DNA from: Aeriscardovia sp.
GTDB lineage: Bacteria; Actinomycetota; Actinomycetes; Actinomycetales; Bifidobacteriaceae
NCBI GenBank assembly: GCA_017632945.1
Contig: JAGBQH010000010.1
Span: 1-54,413 of the forward strand
DNA length: 54,413 bases
Reading direction: 5' to 3'
In this document: positions 31,647 to 40,767 of the stretch, piece after piece
Layout: each line of letters begins with the position of its first letter
How positions within the stretch are numbered: position 1 is the stretch's first letter
Position numbers and translations under genes: made by a program
Notes under the pieces: generated by a model
Told to the model about the DNA's origin: nothing
Database searches by the model: none
Seen by the model: the letters and a program-made list of their open reading frames with translations, nothing else

Positions 31647-34600
31647 TTAGGCCAGCTCCAGGTCTATTTTCAGATCTTCTCCTTTTTCAAACTCCAGGCT
31701 GGAAGCCAGAGTTTCCAGGGCAATCTGATCTTTGTACTTTTCGAGGGAGGAGTAGAGGGGGGAAGGAGCAGAGATCCTAAGAGAAATTCTGTCGGTAATT
31801 TTAAAGTTCGCTTCTTTCCTCTCTTCCTGCACTTGGCGGATAAGGTCTCTAACTTCCCCTTCTTCTTTCAGGCTTTCATCTATCGAGCAGTCCAGGATCG
31901 CAAACCCCCCTCCCGAAAGGGGCTTGGCAAAGGATGAAGAGGGAAGAAGGAGAGTTGAAGAGAGGGAGTATTCTTCGGGAAGGAGGCTTATCTTTTCTCC
32001 TTTAACTTCTACAAAGACTCTTCCCTCATTTTCTTCCCACTTGCCCTCCTTAGAGGACCTTATGGCCTCCTGCACTTTCGCTCCGATTCTGGGCCCCAGG
32101 ACCCTGGGGTTTATGGAGAGCTTTCTTTCTACCTTAAGGCCTTTTCCCTTCGCCTCTTCAAAGTCCAAAAACTCGACCTCTTTTACGTCAAGCTCCCTTT
32201 TTATTATCCCTTCAAACCTTTCAAGGCCCTTTTCCTTAGAGACGACGCTGAGTTTGCTCAAAGGCTGGCGCACGCGGATATTTTGCTCCTTTCTGATGGA
32301 GAGGGCAGAGGACACGACCTCCCTTGCAAAATTCATATCGGATTCGAGATCCTTGTTTAGGTACTTTTCAAGGTATGAAGAGCTCGGCCAGTCTTCCAGG
32401 TGCACCGATTCTTTTCCTGTAAGGGACCTGAAAATGGCCTCGGCTTCAAAGGGGAGGAGGGGGGCCAGGGCTTTGGAGAAGGTTTCAAGGACGGTGTAGA
32501 GGGTGTCGAAGGCGGCTTCATCTTCCTCCCAGAACCTCTTCCTGCTGTTTCTGATGTACCAGTTTGTCAGGCAGTCTATGAAGTCCGCCCCGGCTTTGCA
32601 CGCATCGCTTATGCAGAAGGCGTCGAGGGAGGCCTGGATGGAAGAGAGGGTGGAAGAGAGGGAAGAGAGGATGAAGCGGTCGAGCTCGGTTAATTTCTCC
32701 CCCTCTACTACCTTCTTTGCCCTGTAGCCCTTTTGCCCCCTGCAGGCGTTGGCGTAGAGGGCGAAGAAGGAATAGGCGTTCCAGAGGGGGATAAGCACCT
32801 TTCTGACGGTGTCTTTTATTCCTTGGGAAGTAACGATGAGGTTTCCTCCCCGAAGTATGGGAGAACTCATAAGAAACCAGCGAAGGGCATCGGATCCAAA
32901 TTCGTCAAAGACTTCTGAGACGTCGGGGTAGTTTCTCAGGTGCTTGCTCATCTTGTTTCCATCCGAACCCAAAACTATCCCGTGGCAGACCACGTTTTTA
33001 AAGGGGATGGAGTCAAAGAGGGCCTCCGTCATCACGTTTTGCACGTAGAACCAGCCCCTGGTCTGTCCGATGTATTCGACAACAAAGTCTGCCGGGAAGC
33101 GGGAAAGGAACTCCTCTTTGTTTTCAAAGGGGAAGTGCTTTTGTGCAAAGGAAATGCAGGCGGAGTCGAACCACACGTCCAAAACGTCTTTCACCCTTCG
33201 CATTTCCGATTTTCCGGTGGGGTCGTCGGGGTTTTTCCTCACAAGCGAATCTATCCAGGGCCGGTGGAGGTCGACTTCTCCCGCTTCATTTTTCGGAAGA
33301 GTCCCAAAGTCCTTTCTAATCTCCTCTAAAGATCCGTAAACATCCATCCTGGGGTAGGCGGGGTCGGTAGAGATCCAAATGGGGATGGGGGTCCCCCAGT
33401 AGCGGTTCCTTGTCACCGACCAGTCCCTGGCTCCTTCAAGCCACTTTCCAAACTGACCGTCTTTGACGTTTTCGGGTATCCAGTTAATTTTCTGGTTTCC
33501 CTTAAGGAGCTTGCCCTTTATGGAGGTTACTTTCACAAACCAGCTGGAAACCGGCTTGTAAATAAGGGGCGTGCCGCAGCGCCAGCAGTGGGGGTAGGAG
33601 TGCACAAAATCCTTGTCTTCTACAAGGATCGCCCTCCTTGCCTCGGGGATCTTTGACAGCGGGCCCGATGAGTTTTTAAAGTCGCGGATGATTTTGGGGG
33701 AGGCTTCAAAGACTCCCAAACCCTTGTAGTCTTCCACGGGATCTGTGAACCTGGCAGACGAATCTGTCACGTCAAAGGGCAAAATGCCGTGGGCATGGAT
33801 GGTTTCCATGTCGTCTTCGCCGTAGGGGGCCTGGTGAACTATTCCGGTTCCGTCATCTTGCGTGACAAAGTCAGCCTCATACACCTTCCACGCGTTTTTT
33901 CCGGGGTAGAAGGGGGAGGAGGGATCTTCAAGGTAGCTCATGGGCGGGTAGTATTCCCAGCCCTCCATGTCCTTTCCCTTAAGGGTCTCTTCGATTTCTA
34001 CCTCCCCCAGGGACTTTTTGTAGGCTTCCAGCCTGCTTTTGGCAAGGTAGGCGCTCTTTCCGGCCATGACTCCCGAAGAACACTTTACCTTCACGTATTC
34101 GATTTCCGGCCCCACCACCATGGCCAGGTTTGAAGGGAGGGTCCAGGGGGTAGTAGTCCAAAACAGCAGGTAGGCAGGAGAATTTTTAAGCTTTGCGGCC
34201 ACGGTGACGGTCCTGTCCTGTTTGGGCTTGTAAACATCCGAATCCATGTGGAGCTCATGGTTGGAAAGAGGGGTCTCGTCCGCCGGGCAGTAAGGAAGGA
34301 CCCTCTCGCTGTTATAAATAAGCCCCTTTTTGAAAAGCTCTTTAAAGGCCCATATGACCGACTCCATGTAGGGAAGGTCCATGGTCTTTATCCCGCTTTC
34401 AAAGCTCACCCACCTGCCCTGCCTGTTTATGTACTCCTCCCACTTTGAAGAGTACTTTAAAATGCTCTCTTTGCACTTTCTGTTGAAAACAGCTATGCCC
34501 ATCTGGTCTATTTGGGCTTTGCAGGTAAGGCCCAGCTCCCTTTCGGCTTCAAGCTCTGCCGGAAGGCCGTGCGTGTCCCAGTTAAACACCCTTTCCACCC

Positions 34601-34862
34601 GCTTTCCGCGCATGGTCTGGTAGCGCGGGATCACATCCTTGGCGTAGCCGGTAAGAAGGTGGCCGTAGTGGGGAAGGCCGTTTGCAAAGGGAGGGCCGTC
34701 AAAGAAGACGAACTCCCCCTCCCCCTTTCTTTTTTCCATCGACTTTTCAAAAGTGTCTTCATCTCTCCAATAGGAAAGGATTTCTTTTTCCATCCGGACA
34801 AAATCCGGGGTTTGGGAGAGATCTTTAAAGGCCAGGGGGTAAAGCGGGCGCGCGTTTTCCAA
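31647..34862 (-). CDS. ileS: Isoleucyl-tRNA synthetase, long (type 2) form
   Basis: A 1071-residue class I synthetase. The HIGH motif appears as PHYGHLLTG, the KMSKS loop as NKMSKHLRNYPD, and the editing domain follows (FVTQDDGTGIVHQAPYGEDD). The length, FDGPPFANGLPHYGH, FNWDTHGLPAE and the C-terminal domain place it in the eukaryote-like type 2 group, the form linked to mupirocin insensitivity and carried by bifidobacteria. The start is a TTG at 34862 preceded by AAGGAGGAGG; upstream frame extends through the SRP RNA gene and is not coding. It is charged with attaching isoleucine to tRNA-Ile. Confidence 0.95.
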   Translation of the reverse strand: MENARPLYPLAFKDLSQTPDFVRMEKEILSYWRDEDTFEKSMEKRKGEGEFVFFDGPPFANGLPHYGHLLTGYAKDVIPRYQTMRGKRVERVFNWDTHGLPAELEAERELGLTCKAQIDQMGIAVFNRKCKESILKYSSKWEEYINRQGRWVSFESGIKTMDLPYMESVIWAFKELFKKGLIYNSERVLPYCPADETPLSNHELHMDSDVYKPKQDRTVTVAAKLKNSPAYLLFWTTTPWTLPSNLAMVVGPEIEYVKVKCSSGVMAGKSAYLAKSRLEAYKKSLGEVEIEETLKGKDMEGWEYYPPMSYLEDPSSPFYPGKNAWKVYEADFVTQDDGTGIVHQAPYGEDDMETIHAHGILPFDVTDSSARFTDPVEDYKGLGVFEASPKIIRDFKNSSGPLSKIPEARRAILVEDKDFVHSYPHCWRCGTPLIYKPVSSWFVKVTSIKGKLLKGNQKINWIPENVKDGQFGKWLEGARDWSVTRNRYWGTPIPIWISTDPAYPRMDVYGSLEEIRKDFGTLPKNEAGEVDLHRPWIDSLVRKNPDDPTGKSEMRRVKDVLDVWFDSACISFAQKHFPFENKEEFLSRFPADFVVEYIGQTRGWFYVQNVMTEALFDSIPFKNVVCHGIVLGSDGNKMSKHLRNYPDVSEVFDEFGSDALRWFLMSSPILRGGNLIVTSQGIKDTVRKVLIPLWNAYSFFALYANACRGQKGYRAKKVVEGEKLTELDRFILSSLSSTLSSIQASLDAFCISDACKAGADFIDCLTNWYIRNSRKRFWEEDEAAFDTLYTVLETFSKALAPLLPFEAEAIFRSLTGKESVHLEDWPSSSYLEKYLNKDLESDMNFAREVVSSALSIRKEQNIRVRQPLSKLSVVSKEKGLERFEGIIKRELDVKEVEFLDFEEAKGKGLKVERKLSINPRVLGPRIGAKVQEAIRSSKEGKWEENEGRVFVEVKGEKISLLPEEYSLSSTLLLPSSSFAKPLSGGGFAILDCSIDESLKEEGEVRDLIRQVQEERKEANFKITDRISLRISAPSPLYSSLEKYKDQIALETLASSLEFEKGEDLKIDLELA

Positions 34863-34938
34863 TTCCTCCTCCTTAAAGGGCGTGCAAAAAGGGATACTTA
34901 CTCTATATACAAGACTACATAAAAAAGGGGGGAGGATT
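34863..34938 (-). promoter_or_regulatory. ileS leader with a possible sequestered ribosome binding site
   Basis: The strong binding site AAGGAGGAGG lies at the 3' end of an about 75-base leader, just before the TTG. At its other end AATCCTCC, next to the SRP RNA terminator's T-run, is complementary to GGAGGA(A)TT and could pair with it. No T-box sequence is seen, although actinobacterial ileS genes often have translational T-boxes. Promoter elements are AT-rich (TTGTATATAG) but not definite. Confidence 0.4.
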
Positions 34939-34945
34939 AAAAAAA

Positions 34946-35032
34946 GCCCCGGCGCACCTGCCAGGGACCGCCTACCCTTGCTGCATTTCTGCCCTGGGGG
35001 GGTTTGGCGATGTGGCACCGCGCCGAGGCCCC
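34946..35032 (-). ncRNA. ffs: Small bacterial signal recognition particle RNA (4.5S type)
   Basis: The universally conserved domain IV is readable on the minus strand: 5'-CAGG, stem GCA, GAAA tetraloop, UGC, AGCA-3', flanked by CCC/GGG pairing (34968-34996 region). The ends pair as CCUCGGCGC with GCGCCGGGG, and a run of seven T follows as terminator. The length, about 87 nucleotides, fits the short actinobacterial form. It binds Ffh to target membrane proteins. The tetraloop is GAAA rather than the more common GGAA, which keeps the GNRA shape. Confidence 0.92.
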
Positions 35033-35035
35033 TTC

Positions 35036-35064
35036 AGTATAGCAAATACCCCCATGCCTTACAA
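35036..35064 (-). promoter_or_regulatory. Promoter of the SRP RNA gene
   Basis: On the minus strand TTGTAA (complement of 35059-35064) and TATACT (35036-35041) are spaced by 17 bases, and transcription would begin about four to seven bases further on at the GGGG that starts the RNA. It lies in the gap to the divergent glf gene. Confidence 0.85.
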
Positions 35065-35089
35065 TTTTGAAGTAGAGAAAGGGGAAAAA

Positions 35090-36235
35090 GTGAAAAAATA
35101 CGACCTTTTGGTAGTGGGGGCAGGCCTTTTCGGCCTCACAATCAGCCAGAGGGCTGCAGAGGAGGGATTCAGCACCCTCGTAATAGACAAGCGAAACCAC
35201 ATAGGGGGAAACGCCTATTCTTATTTCGACAGGGAAACGGGAATTGAGATCCACAAGTACGGGGCCCACCTCTTCCACACGAAAAACGAAAAGGTTTGGA
35301 AGTATGTAAACCGCTTCTCTTCCTTTACAAATTACAGGCACCACGTCTTCACCCTCCATGAGGGGAGGATCTATCCTATGCCTATAAACCTGGGCACGAT
35401 AAACCAGTACTACAGTGCCGCCATGAGCCCCAAGGAAGCGGAAAAACTCGTAGAATCCAAAACTGAGGGAGCGGCAAAGGACGCAAAGAACTTGGAAGAG
35501 CGGGCGATAGCCCTAATAGGCCGCGATCTTTACGAAGCCTTCATCCGCGACTACACCTACAAGCAGTGGCAGACCGATCCCAGAGATCTGCCCGCCTCCA
35601 TCTTCACCCGCCTTCCCATCCGCTTCAACTACGAAAGCTCCTACTTTTCCGACCCCTACCAGGGGCAGCCTAAAGAAGGGTTCTGCAGCCTGTTTGGAGC
35701 CATGATCGAAGACCCCAAGATCGAAGTGAGGCTGGAGTGCGACTACTTTGAAGATCCCTCCCTTCCAAAAGATCTTCCCACCGTCTACACCGGACCCATC
35801 GACAGGTACTTCGGATACCGCTACGGGGTCCTGGGGTGGAGGACTATAGACTTTAAGGAAAAAAGGTACGATCTGAGAAGTTTTCAGGGATGCTCGGTGC
35901 TCAATAAGTCTGATATGACCGACCCCTCCACAAGGTCTATAGAGTTTAAGGCTTTCAACCCCGAAAGGAAGGAAGTGTTTGAAAGCGAAAAGACCGTGGT
36001 GTGGGACGAATACTCCAGGTTTGCAGGAAAGGAAGACGAGCCCTACTACCCCATAGGGACCCAAAAAGACAAAGAAATCCTTTCAAACTACGAGGCCTTG
36101 GAAAAAGGGGAAAAGAACGTAATCTTCGGGGGAAGGCTGGGAGAATACGCCTACTACAACATGGACCAGACCATCGCTTCCGCCCTCGACACCTTTGAAA
36201 ACAAGGTGCTGGGCATGCTTAGGAGCGGAAAATAG
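35090..36235 (+). CDS. glf: UDP-galactopyranose mutase
   Basis: A 381-residue FAD enzyme. The N-terminal dinucleotide fold LLVVGAGLFGLTISQRAAEEG is followed by VIDKRNHIGGNAYSYFD (GGN) and HKYGAHLFHT, the hallmark of Glf; later YTYKQWQTDP and RFNYESSYFSD carry substrate-binding Arg/Tyr residues. It interconverts UDP-galactopyranose and UDP-galactofuranose in the cytoplasm, supplying the GlfT-like enzymes nearby. The GTG at 35090 after AAAGGGG is preferred; upstream ATGs overlap the SRP RNA promoter. It converges on a galactofuranosyltransferase gene with a 17-base overlap. Confidence 0.95.
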   Translation: MKKYDLLVVGAGLFGLTISQRAAEEGFSTLVIDKRNHIGGNAYSYFDRETGIEIHKYGAHLFHTKNEKVWKYVNRFSSFTNYRHHVFTLHEGRIYPMPINLGTINQYYSAAMSPKEAEKLVESKTEGAAKDAKNLEERAIALIGRDLYEAFIRDYTYKQWQTDPRDLPASIFTRLPIRFNYESSYFSDPYQGQPKEGFCSLFGAMIEDPKIEVRLECDYFEDPSLPKDLPTVYTGPIDRYFGYRYGVLGWRTIDFKEKRYDLRSFQGCSVLNKSDMTDPSTRSIEFKAFNPERKEVFESEKTVVWDEYSRFAGKEDEPYYPIGTQKDKEILSNYEALEKGEKNVIFGGRLGEYAYYNMDQTIASALDTFENKVLGMLRSGK

Positions 36236-38132
36236 CCTCCCAGTTTTTAACGGAAGCCATATCGGCCTCCCTGTAGGCTTTTGAAAGATCTTTCCATCTT
36301 TTTATAAGTTCGGCCGTTAGGGCCAGATTTTCTTTGTAAAGCTTCCTAAAAAGGGGGGCGTTTTTTTTCACGCTCTTTACAAGGCCGCTTTCATCATAGA
36401 CCTGGGCGTTGGAGCAAAAGGCTAAAGAAAGCCAGGAGTCTGTGGAAGAGACCTCGCGCTCCGGGTTTGAGGAGGAAGATCCTACGGCGCAGTAAATAAG
36501 TCCGAGGGCGGCTTTAGCGGCCCTTTTCGCCCTCGATGTGGCCTGGGGGTCTGGGGCCTGGACGGAGGGGAGGGGAAGGGAAGAGGCAGGGAGGGGACGG
36601 CCCTCCATAGAAAGCCTTATCTTTTCCGCCCTTTTCTTCTTTTCTTCCTGCCCCTTTAGAAAGAGGGAGGGGCCTGAAAGAAGATCTTTTAGGGCCAGGT
36701 TTTTAAGGGCCATGGAAGCGTACTCCATGCGAAGGCCGAGGTTGCTCTCATCCCTTAGGGATGCTTCAAAAATTCCCGATGCCCCATCTTTGTAAAGGAG
36801 GCCCGTAAGGAAACGGTTCCTCTCGGCAAAATACTCCACCCAGTTTCTGGTCTGATCCTTTAAATGCCACGCCGGATGCCAGACGGCCGTCCCTGGAAGG
36901 CAGAGGGAAGCTATGCCCTCTCTTTTTGCCCTTAGCCCGTACTCTATATCGTCAAATTTTATGAAGACGGGAAGGGGGAGCCCTATTTTCTCCACTACTT
37001 TCCTTGGGACAGAGCAGAGCCACCAGCCCTGGTAGTCCTCGGCGCACCTTCTGTGCAGCCGCGGGCTCTCCCTTAAGGGATGGGATGAAAAATCGTGGTT
37101 GTATCCCAAATCCAGGGAAGGGTAGTACCAAAGCTTTTTTAAATCCAGGTTTTCCCCGAAGGTAAAGAGGGAAGAGGGGCAGTCCTTGTGAAACATCCCC
37201 GCCCCCACGATCAGAGGAGAAAGGCAGTGCTTTTGAAAAACTGAAATCCTCTCCAGGCTCTCTTCTTCCAAGATCGCGTCATCGTCCATGAGGACAAAGA
37301 AGGGGTCTTCCCCCTTTAAGGCCTCCACCATACCCCTGGCAAAACCTCCCGAGCCCCCCAGGTTTTTTTGCCTTATGTATTTAAAGCCGGGAAGGGACTT
37401 TGAAGCCCTGGAAAAATCTATGTCTTTTTCTGCGGGAAGGGAGCCCTGATCTACGCAAAAGACCTTTTTTACTTCTTTTCCCTTTATGGAAGAAAGCGCC
37501 CTGGCCGCAGAAAGGGGGGAATTAAAAGTCGTCAGGCACACGTCCTCTCCCCCCTCCTTCTTTGAAGAAGGTACCTGCCAGGAGGAAAAATCCAAAGAGG
37601 AAAGGGCCTTTGCATGGACGTCTAGCCAAAGGTAGCCGCCCTCGGCCATGGAAGAAATGGGAAAAGAGGGGGCAAAGGTTTTTTCTCCCTCAAACTCTTT
37701 TACCCACTCCCTTCTCTCCCTTCCGTGCGCATCGCTCTTCCAAACTTCGATCCTTCCCTTTCCCTGTACTTTAACCAACAGCCTTACGGACTTTACATCT
37801 GTAAACCTTGCCCAAAAGCCTGCAGGAAAGGCGTTGAAGTAGGAGCAGAGGCTTATGGCTTTTCCCTCCTTTATGGAGATTTTCCTTCTGCTTTCTACAA
37901 AAAACCCGTCGAACGAGGGAGGGAGGGGGCGGGGAAGGCTCCTAAAGTCGGAAAGGGAGGAAGGGCGAAAAGGTCGGGCGGCAAAAGCGGGATCGAAAAG
38001 CTCCTTTTTCTGCAGGGGGGGCGTCCAATCCAAAACGTAGAGGGGAAGAATGGAAAGATCGCATCCCTGGGGGGTGAAGGGAAAAACGATCCTATCCGCC
38101 TCTTCCCACTCCTTTGCTTCACTCTCTCTCAT
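36219..38132 (-). CDS. GlfT2-like galactofuranosyltransferase, copy 1
   Basis: A 637-residue GT2-type glycosyltransferase with the GlfT2 layout: N-terminal beta-sandwich (about 1-200), GT-A domain, and a helical C-terminus. LGGSGGFARGM is the donor-site block, LMDDDAIL (about 281-287) the DDD metal motif, and FDDIEYGLRAKREG (about 392) plus AVWHPAWH the acceptor and catalytic regions. It should add galactofuranose from UDP-Galf to a lipid-linked chain at the inner membrane face. ATGA overlap with wzt and convergence with glf tie it to the same pathway. It is the most divergent of the three copies. Confidence 0.88.
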   Translation of the reverse strand: MRESEAKEWEEADRIVFPFTPQGCDLSILPLYVLDWTPPLQKKELFDPAFAARPFRPSSLSDFRSLPRPLPPSFDGFFVESRRKISIKEGKAISLCSYFNAFPAGFWARFTDVKSVRLLVKVQGKGRIEVWKSDAHGRERREWVKEFEGEKTFAPSFPISSMAEGGYLWLDVHAKALSSLDFSSWQVPSSKKEGGEDVCLTTFNSPLSAARALSSIKGKEVKKVFCVDQGSLPAEKDIDFSRASKSLPGFKYIRQKNLGGSGGFARGMVEALKGEDPFFVLMDDDAILEEESLERISVFQKHCLSPLIVGAGMFHKDCPSSLFTFGENLDLKKLWYYPSLDLGYNHDFSSHPLRESPRLHRRCAEDYQGWWLCSVPRKVVEKIGLPLPVFIKFDDIEYGLRAKREGIASLCLPGTAVWHPAWHLKDQTRNWVEYFAERNRFLTGLLYKDGASGIFEASLRDESNLGLRMEYASMALKNLALKDLLSGPSLFLKGQEEKKKRAEKIRLSMEGRPLPASSLPLPSVQAPDPQATSRAKRAAKAALGLIYCAVGSSSSNPEREVSSTDSWLSLAFCSNAQVYDESGLVKSVKKNAPLFRKLYKENLALTAELIKRWKDLSKAYREADMASVKNWEAIFRS

Positions 38133-39838
38133 TTCTTTCCCTTCTCCTGCTCGGATTTTGCGATGATCTGGTCGTTTACAATATTTAGCTCGTCTATAAG
38201 GTGCACTTCCTCGGTAGAACCCGTCAGCTCGCTCAGTTCCTCTTCAGTAAGCGTCACGTCGTCTAGGGTGATCTGGGCCACTTTTCCGCTGAGATCTATC
38301 CCCGACAGGCGCCTCAATACTCCCGGGGCTATGGGCACTACCCTTTCTACGCCTTCGGCTTTTTCTTTTCTGAGCTTTTCTAGCTTGGCCTCGTTTAAAA
38401 TCCTCAGCCTTATCCCCTCTATTTCCTCTATCCTTTCCAAAAGCTGCGCCCTGCGCCTCTCCAAAGGATCTTTTGTCCTCTCCTCCCTCCTCCTGGCTTC
38501 GGCCGTTACCTGGGCGGTGCCCGGCCTCCAGCCGTTCCATTGCAATGTCTCAACGTCGTCGGACTTTGCCGTTATCACGGCCGCCCTGTCTGAAAGGAGG
38601 GCGTAGTCGGCATTTCTCGGGTCTCTGATTATAAAAGAGCAGGCGTTGTCTCCTGTGGCAACCCCCACCATTTCGGTAAAGCCGTCATCTTTTACGGATG
38701 GAACGCGGAGGGAAGTGTAAATGGTAAATTCACCGTTGTTGAAAAGGTTGACCGGGAAGCTGAAATACACCGTATTTCTCCCGCTCTTTGTCATCCTGAA
38801 GGTTTTGGCCCCGCTGTCATAGGTGATGCCTCCTCTTCTTACGTCGTTTATGGCTATGGCCAGATAAAAATCGCTGTCTTCATTAAATTCGTATTCCACT
38901 CCGAATACGAATTTCTCATCGCTTCCTATAAGGGGCTTGGAGACGGCGAAGGTGCGAAGCACGGGGCACCTCTCGCTAAGCCCTTCCGGCCACACCTTCC
39001 CGTTTTCCCTCTTGGCGTTTCTGGCCGCTGCCAGCTGACGGTCGGCTTCAAGGTTTAGCAGGGTGTACTCCTCTGCTACGGCATTTTTATCCCCGATGGA
39101 GGCGATTTGGCCGTCTTTTATAAGCATGGCCCTCGAGCAGTACCTCTTTACCGCATTCATGTCGTGGGTGACAAGGATTACCGTCTTTTCGGGGTCCTTT
39201 TTTATCTGGGTAAAGTAGTCGTCGCATTTTCTTTGAAAAGATTCGTCCCCCACGGCCAAAACTTCATCCAGTACCAAAACGTCGGCCTGGGCCTTTACCG
39301 CCACGGAAAAAGCGAGGCGCACCTGCATTCCGGAAGAATAGTTTTTAAGCTTTTGGTCCATAAAGTCTTCGAGCTCTGCAAAGGAGACGATGCTGTCGTA
39401 CATGGCGTTCATTTCGGCCTTTGAAAAACCCAGCATGGCCCCGTTAAGGTATACATTTTCCCTTCCGGTCAGCTCGGGGTTAAACCCCACTCCCAGCTCT
39501 ATAAAAGGAACCAGCCTCCCTTTTACCGACACGCTTCCCTTATTGGGGTAGTAGATTTGGGAAATTATTTTCAAGAGGGTGCTTTTTCCTCCGCCGTTTC
39601 TTCCGACGATTCCAAAAAATTCGCCCTTATGCACCGAAAAAGTGATGCCTTTTAAAACGTGCTGGGTCTTGTAGCCCCTCACGCCTTTGGTCCAGTTGAT
39701 GACGGCCTGCTTTAGGCCTGTGGCCTGTTCGGTTGGAAGTTTAAAGTCTTTGTAAACGTTTTTGCACCGAAGGACTGTCGGAGCATCCATGAAGGGAAAC
39801 GCCTCATTGGGGGCAGCCTTCTTTTCCGCCTCTTCCAT
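38129..39838 (-). CDS. wzt: Polysaccharide ABC exporter ATP-binding protein (Wzt) with long tail
   Basis: The nucleotide-binding domain has Walker A GRNGGGKST, Q-loop area ISQIYYP, signature NYSSGMQVRLAFS, Walker B VLVLDEVLAVGD and the H-loop VTHD. It is fused to a beta-sandwich C-terminal domain (about 300-420), which in Wzt proteins recognises the finished glycan chain end. A further about 130 residues (DPLERRRAQLLERIEEIEG...), charged and helical, extend past the usual length of 400-440. The exact chain length control role is unknown. The start forms TAATG with the wzm stop, giving full coupling. Confidence 0.92.
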   Translation of the reverse strand: MEEAEKKAAPNEAFPFMDAPTVLRCKNVYKDFKLPTEQATGLKQAVINWTKGVRGYKTQHVLKGITFSVHKGEFFGIVGRNGGGKSTLLKIISQIYYPNKGSVSVKGRLVPFIELGVGFNPELTGRENVYLNGAMLGFSKAEMNAMYDSIVSFAELEDFMDQKLKNYSSGMQVRLAFSVAVKAQADVLVLDEVLAVGDESFQRKCDDYFTQIKKDPEKTVILVTHDMNAVKRYCSRAMLIKDGQIASIGDKNAVAEEYTLLNLEADRQLAAARNAKRENGKVWPEGLSERCPVLRTFAVSKPLIGSDEKFVFGVEYEFNEDSDFYLAIAINDVRRGGITYDSGAKTFRMTKSGRNTVYFSFPVNLFNNGEFTIYTSLRVPSVKDDGFTEMVGVATGDNACSFIIRDPRNADYALLSDRAAVITAKSDDVETLQWNGWRPGTAQVTAEARRREERTKDPLERRRAQLLERIEEIEGIRLRILNEAKLEKLRKEKAEGVERVVPIAPGVLRRLSGIDLSGKVAQITLDDVTLTEEELSELTGSTEEVHLIDELNIVNDQIIAKSEQEKGKK

Positions 39839-40698
39839 TACATCACCTCTGCAAACCTCTTGCTGTTCTTTTTAAAAATAAAAATCCCTAAGAAAAAGAG
39901 CAAAAGCATCAACACTATCGGGACGGCTTTAAGATACCAGAGGCTGTTTGGATAGAGATTCCAGATAGTCTGCTGGGTGGCCGGGGCTATAAGGTTGTGG
40001 CGGATATCTTGTATAAATTGGGCAAAGGGATTTAAAAGTTCCAGCTTTCCTAGCTTTCCTACAATCCCCCTTCGCCTTAAAACGTAACTCAGAGGGTACA
40101 CTATAGGCATTCCGTACATTATCACCTGCTGGAGGACGTCCCAAATGTGGGCTATATCCCTGTAGTAGGCATACATGGTAGCCATAATTAAAGTGAGGCC
40201 TAAAGTGACGCAGTAAAGTTCGATGATATTTAAGGGGACCAGCACGACTCGCCAGGTGAAATGCACCCTGTAGCCAAAGGCGAAAATTAGAACTACCCCG
40301 AGGTTTATTCCATAGGTTATGAGCGCTCCCATTGTGGCTGCGACTACGACTATGTAATTGGGGAAATGCACTTTTCTGAGCATGTCTCCGCGGTCGACAA
40401 TGGATCTAAGCCCCACATTGGTAGAGTCAGTTACAAACTGCCAGGAGCTTATGCCCAAAAGCAATACTACCGGGTATGTCCTCGTCCCGTCCGACATCCT
40501 CAAAAACTTTGCAAATACGACATACATGACTGCAAACATCATGAGGGGTTCGAGCACTGACCAAATGACCCCCAAAAAAGATCCCTGATAACGAAGCTTG
40601 AAATCGGTGTGGACAAGGGCCTTGAGAATGATCCAATTGCGCCGAATTTTGCTCGTAGAGGGCTTGATCGCATTTGCTGCTGCGTGCGCTCGTTTCAC
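39838..40698 (-). CDS. wzm: Polysaccharide ABC exporter permease (Wzm, ABC-2 type)
   Basis: A 286-residue protein with six membrane helices; LVHTDFKLRYQGSFLGVIWSVLEPL is the conserved ABC-2 N-terminal amphipathic and first-helix region of Wzm/RfbA, and LNPFAQFIQDIRH a conserved loop near the end. With Wzt it forms the transporter that moves lipid-linked polysaccharide across the membrane. The start is GTG at 40698; TATTAT lies seven bases upstream with no ribosome binding site, so the message may be leaderless. Confidence 0.92.
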   Translation of the reverse strand: MKRAHAAANAIKPSTSKIRRNWIILKALVHTDFKLRYQGSFLGVIWSVLEPLMMFAVMYVVFAKFLRMSDGTRTYPVVLLLGISSWQFVTDSTNVGLRSIVDRGDMLRKVHFPNYIVVVAATMGALITYGINLGVVLIFAFGYRVHFTWRVVLVPLNIIELYCVTLGLTLIMATMYAYYRDIAHIWDVLQQVIMYGMPIVYPLSYVLRRRGIVGKLGKLELLNPFAQFIQDIRHNLIAPATQQTIWNLYPNSLWYLKAVPIVLMLLLFFLGIFIFKKNSKRFAEVM

Positions 40699-40714
40699 AG
40701 AGCTTATAATAACA

Positions 40715-40752
40715 AAAATAATAAAAGCGAATCTTCTAGACAGAAGATTCGC
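40715..40752 (-). terminator. Rho-independent terminator of the Cys-rich epimerase gene
   Basis: On the minus strand GCGAATCTTCT and AGAAGATTCGC form an 11-base-pair stem around a four-base loop, followed by TTTTATTATTTTTG. It separates the epimerase transcript from wzm-wzt. Confidence 0.93.
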
Positions 40753-40767
40753 CGTTAAAGGACAAGC

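Noticed and set aside
34863..34945. A T-box riboswitch upstream of ileS
   Set aside because: No T-box sequence (TGGNACCGCG-like) is present; the conserved structure there is SRP RNA.
34863..35018. A 52-codon N-terminal extension of IleRS
   Set aside because: It overlaps the SRP RNA gene and its terminator; a TTG with a strong GGAGGAGG site at 34862 is the start.
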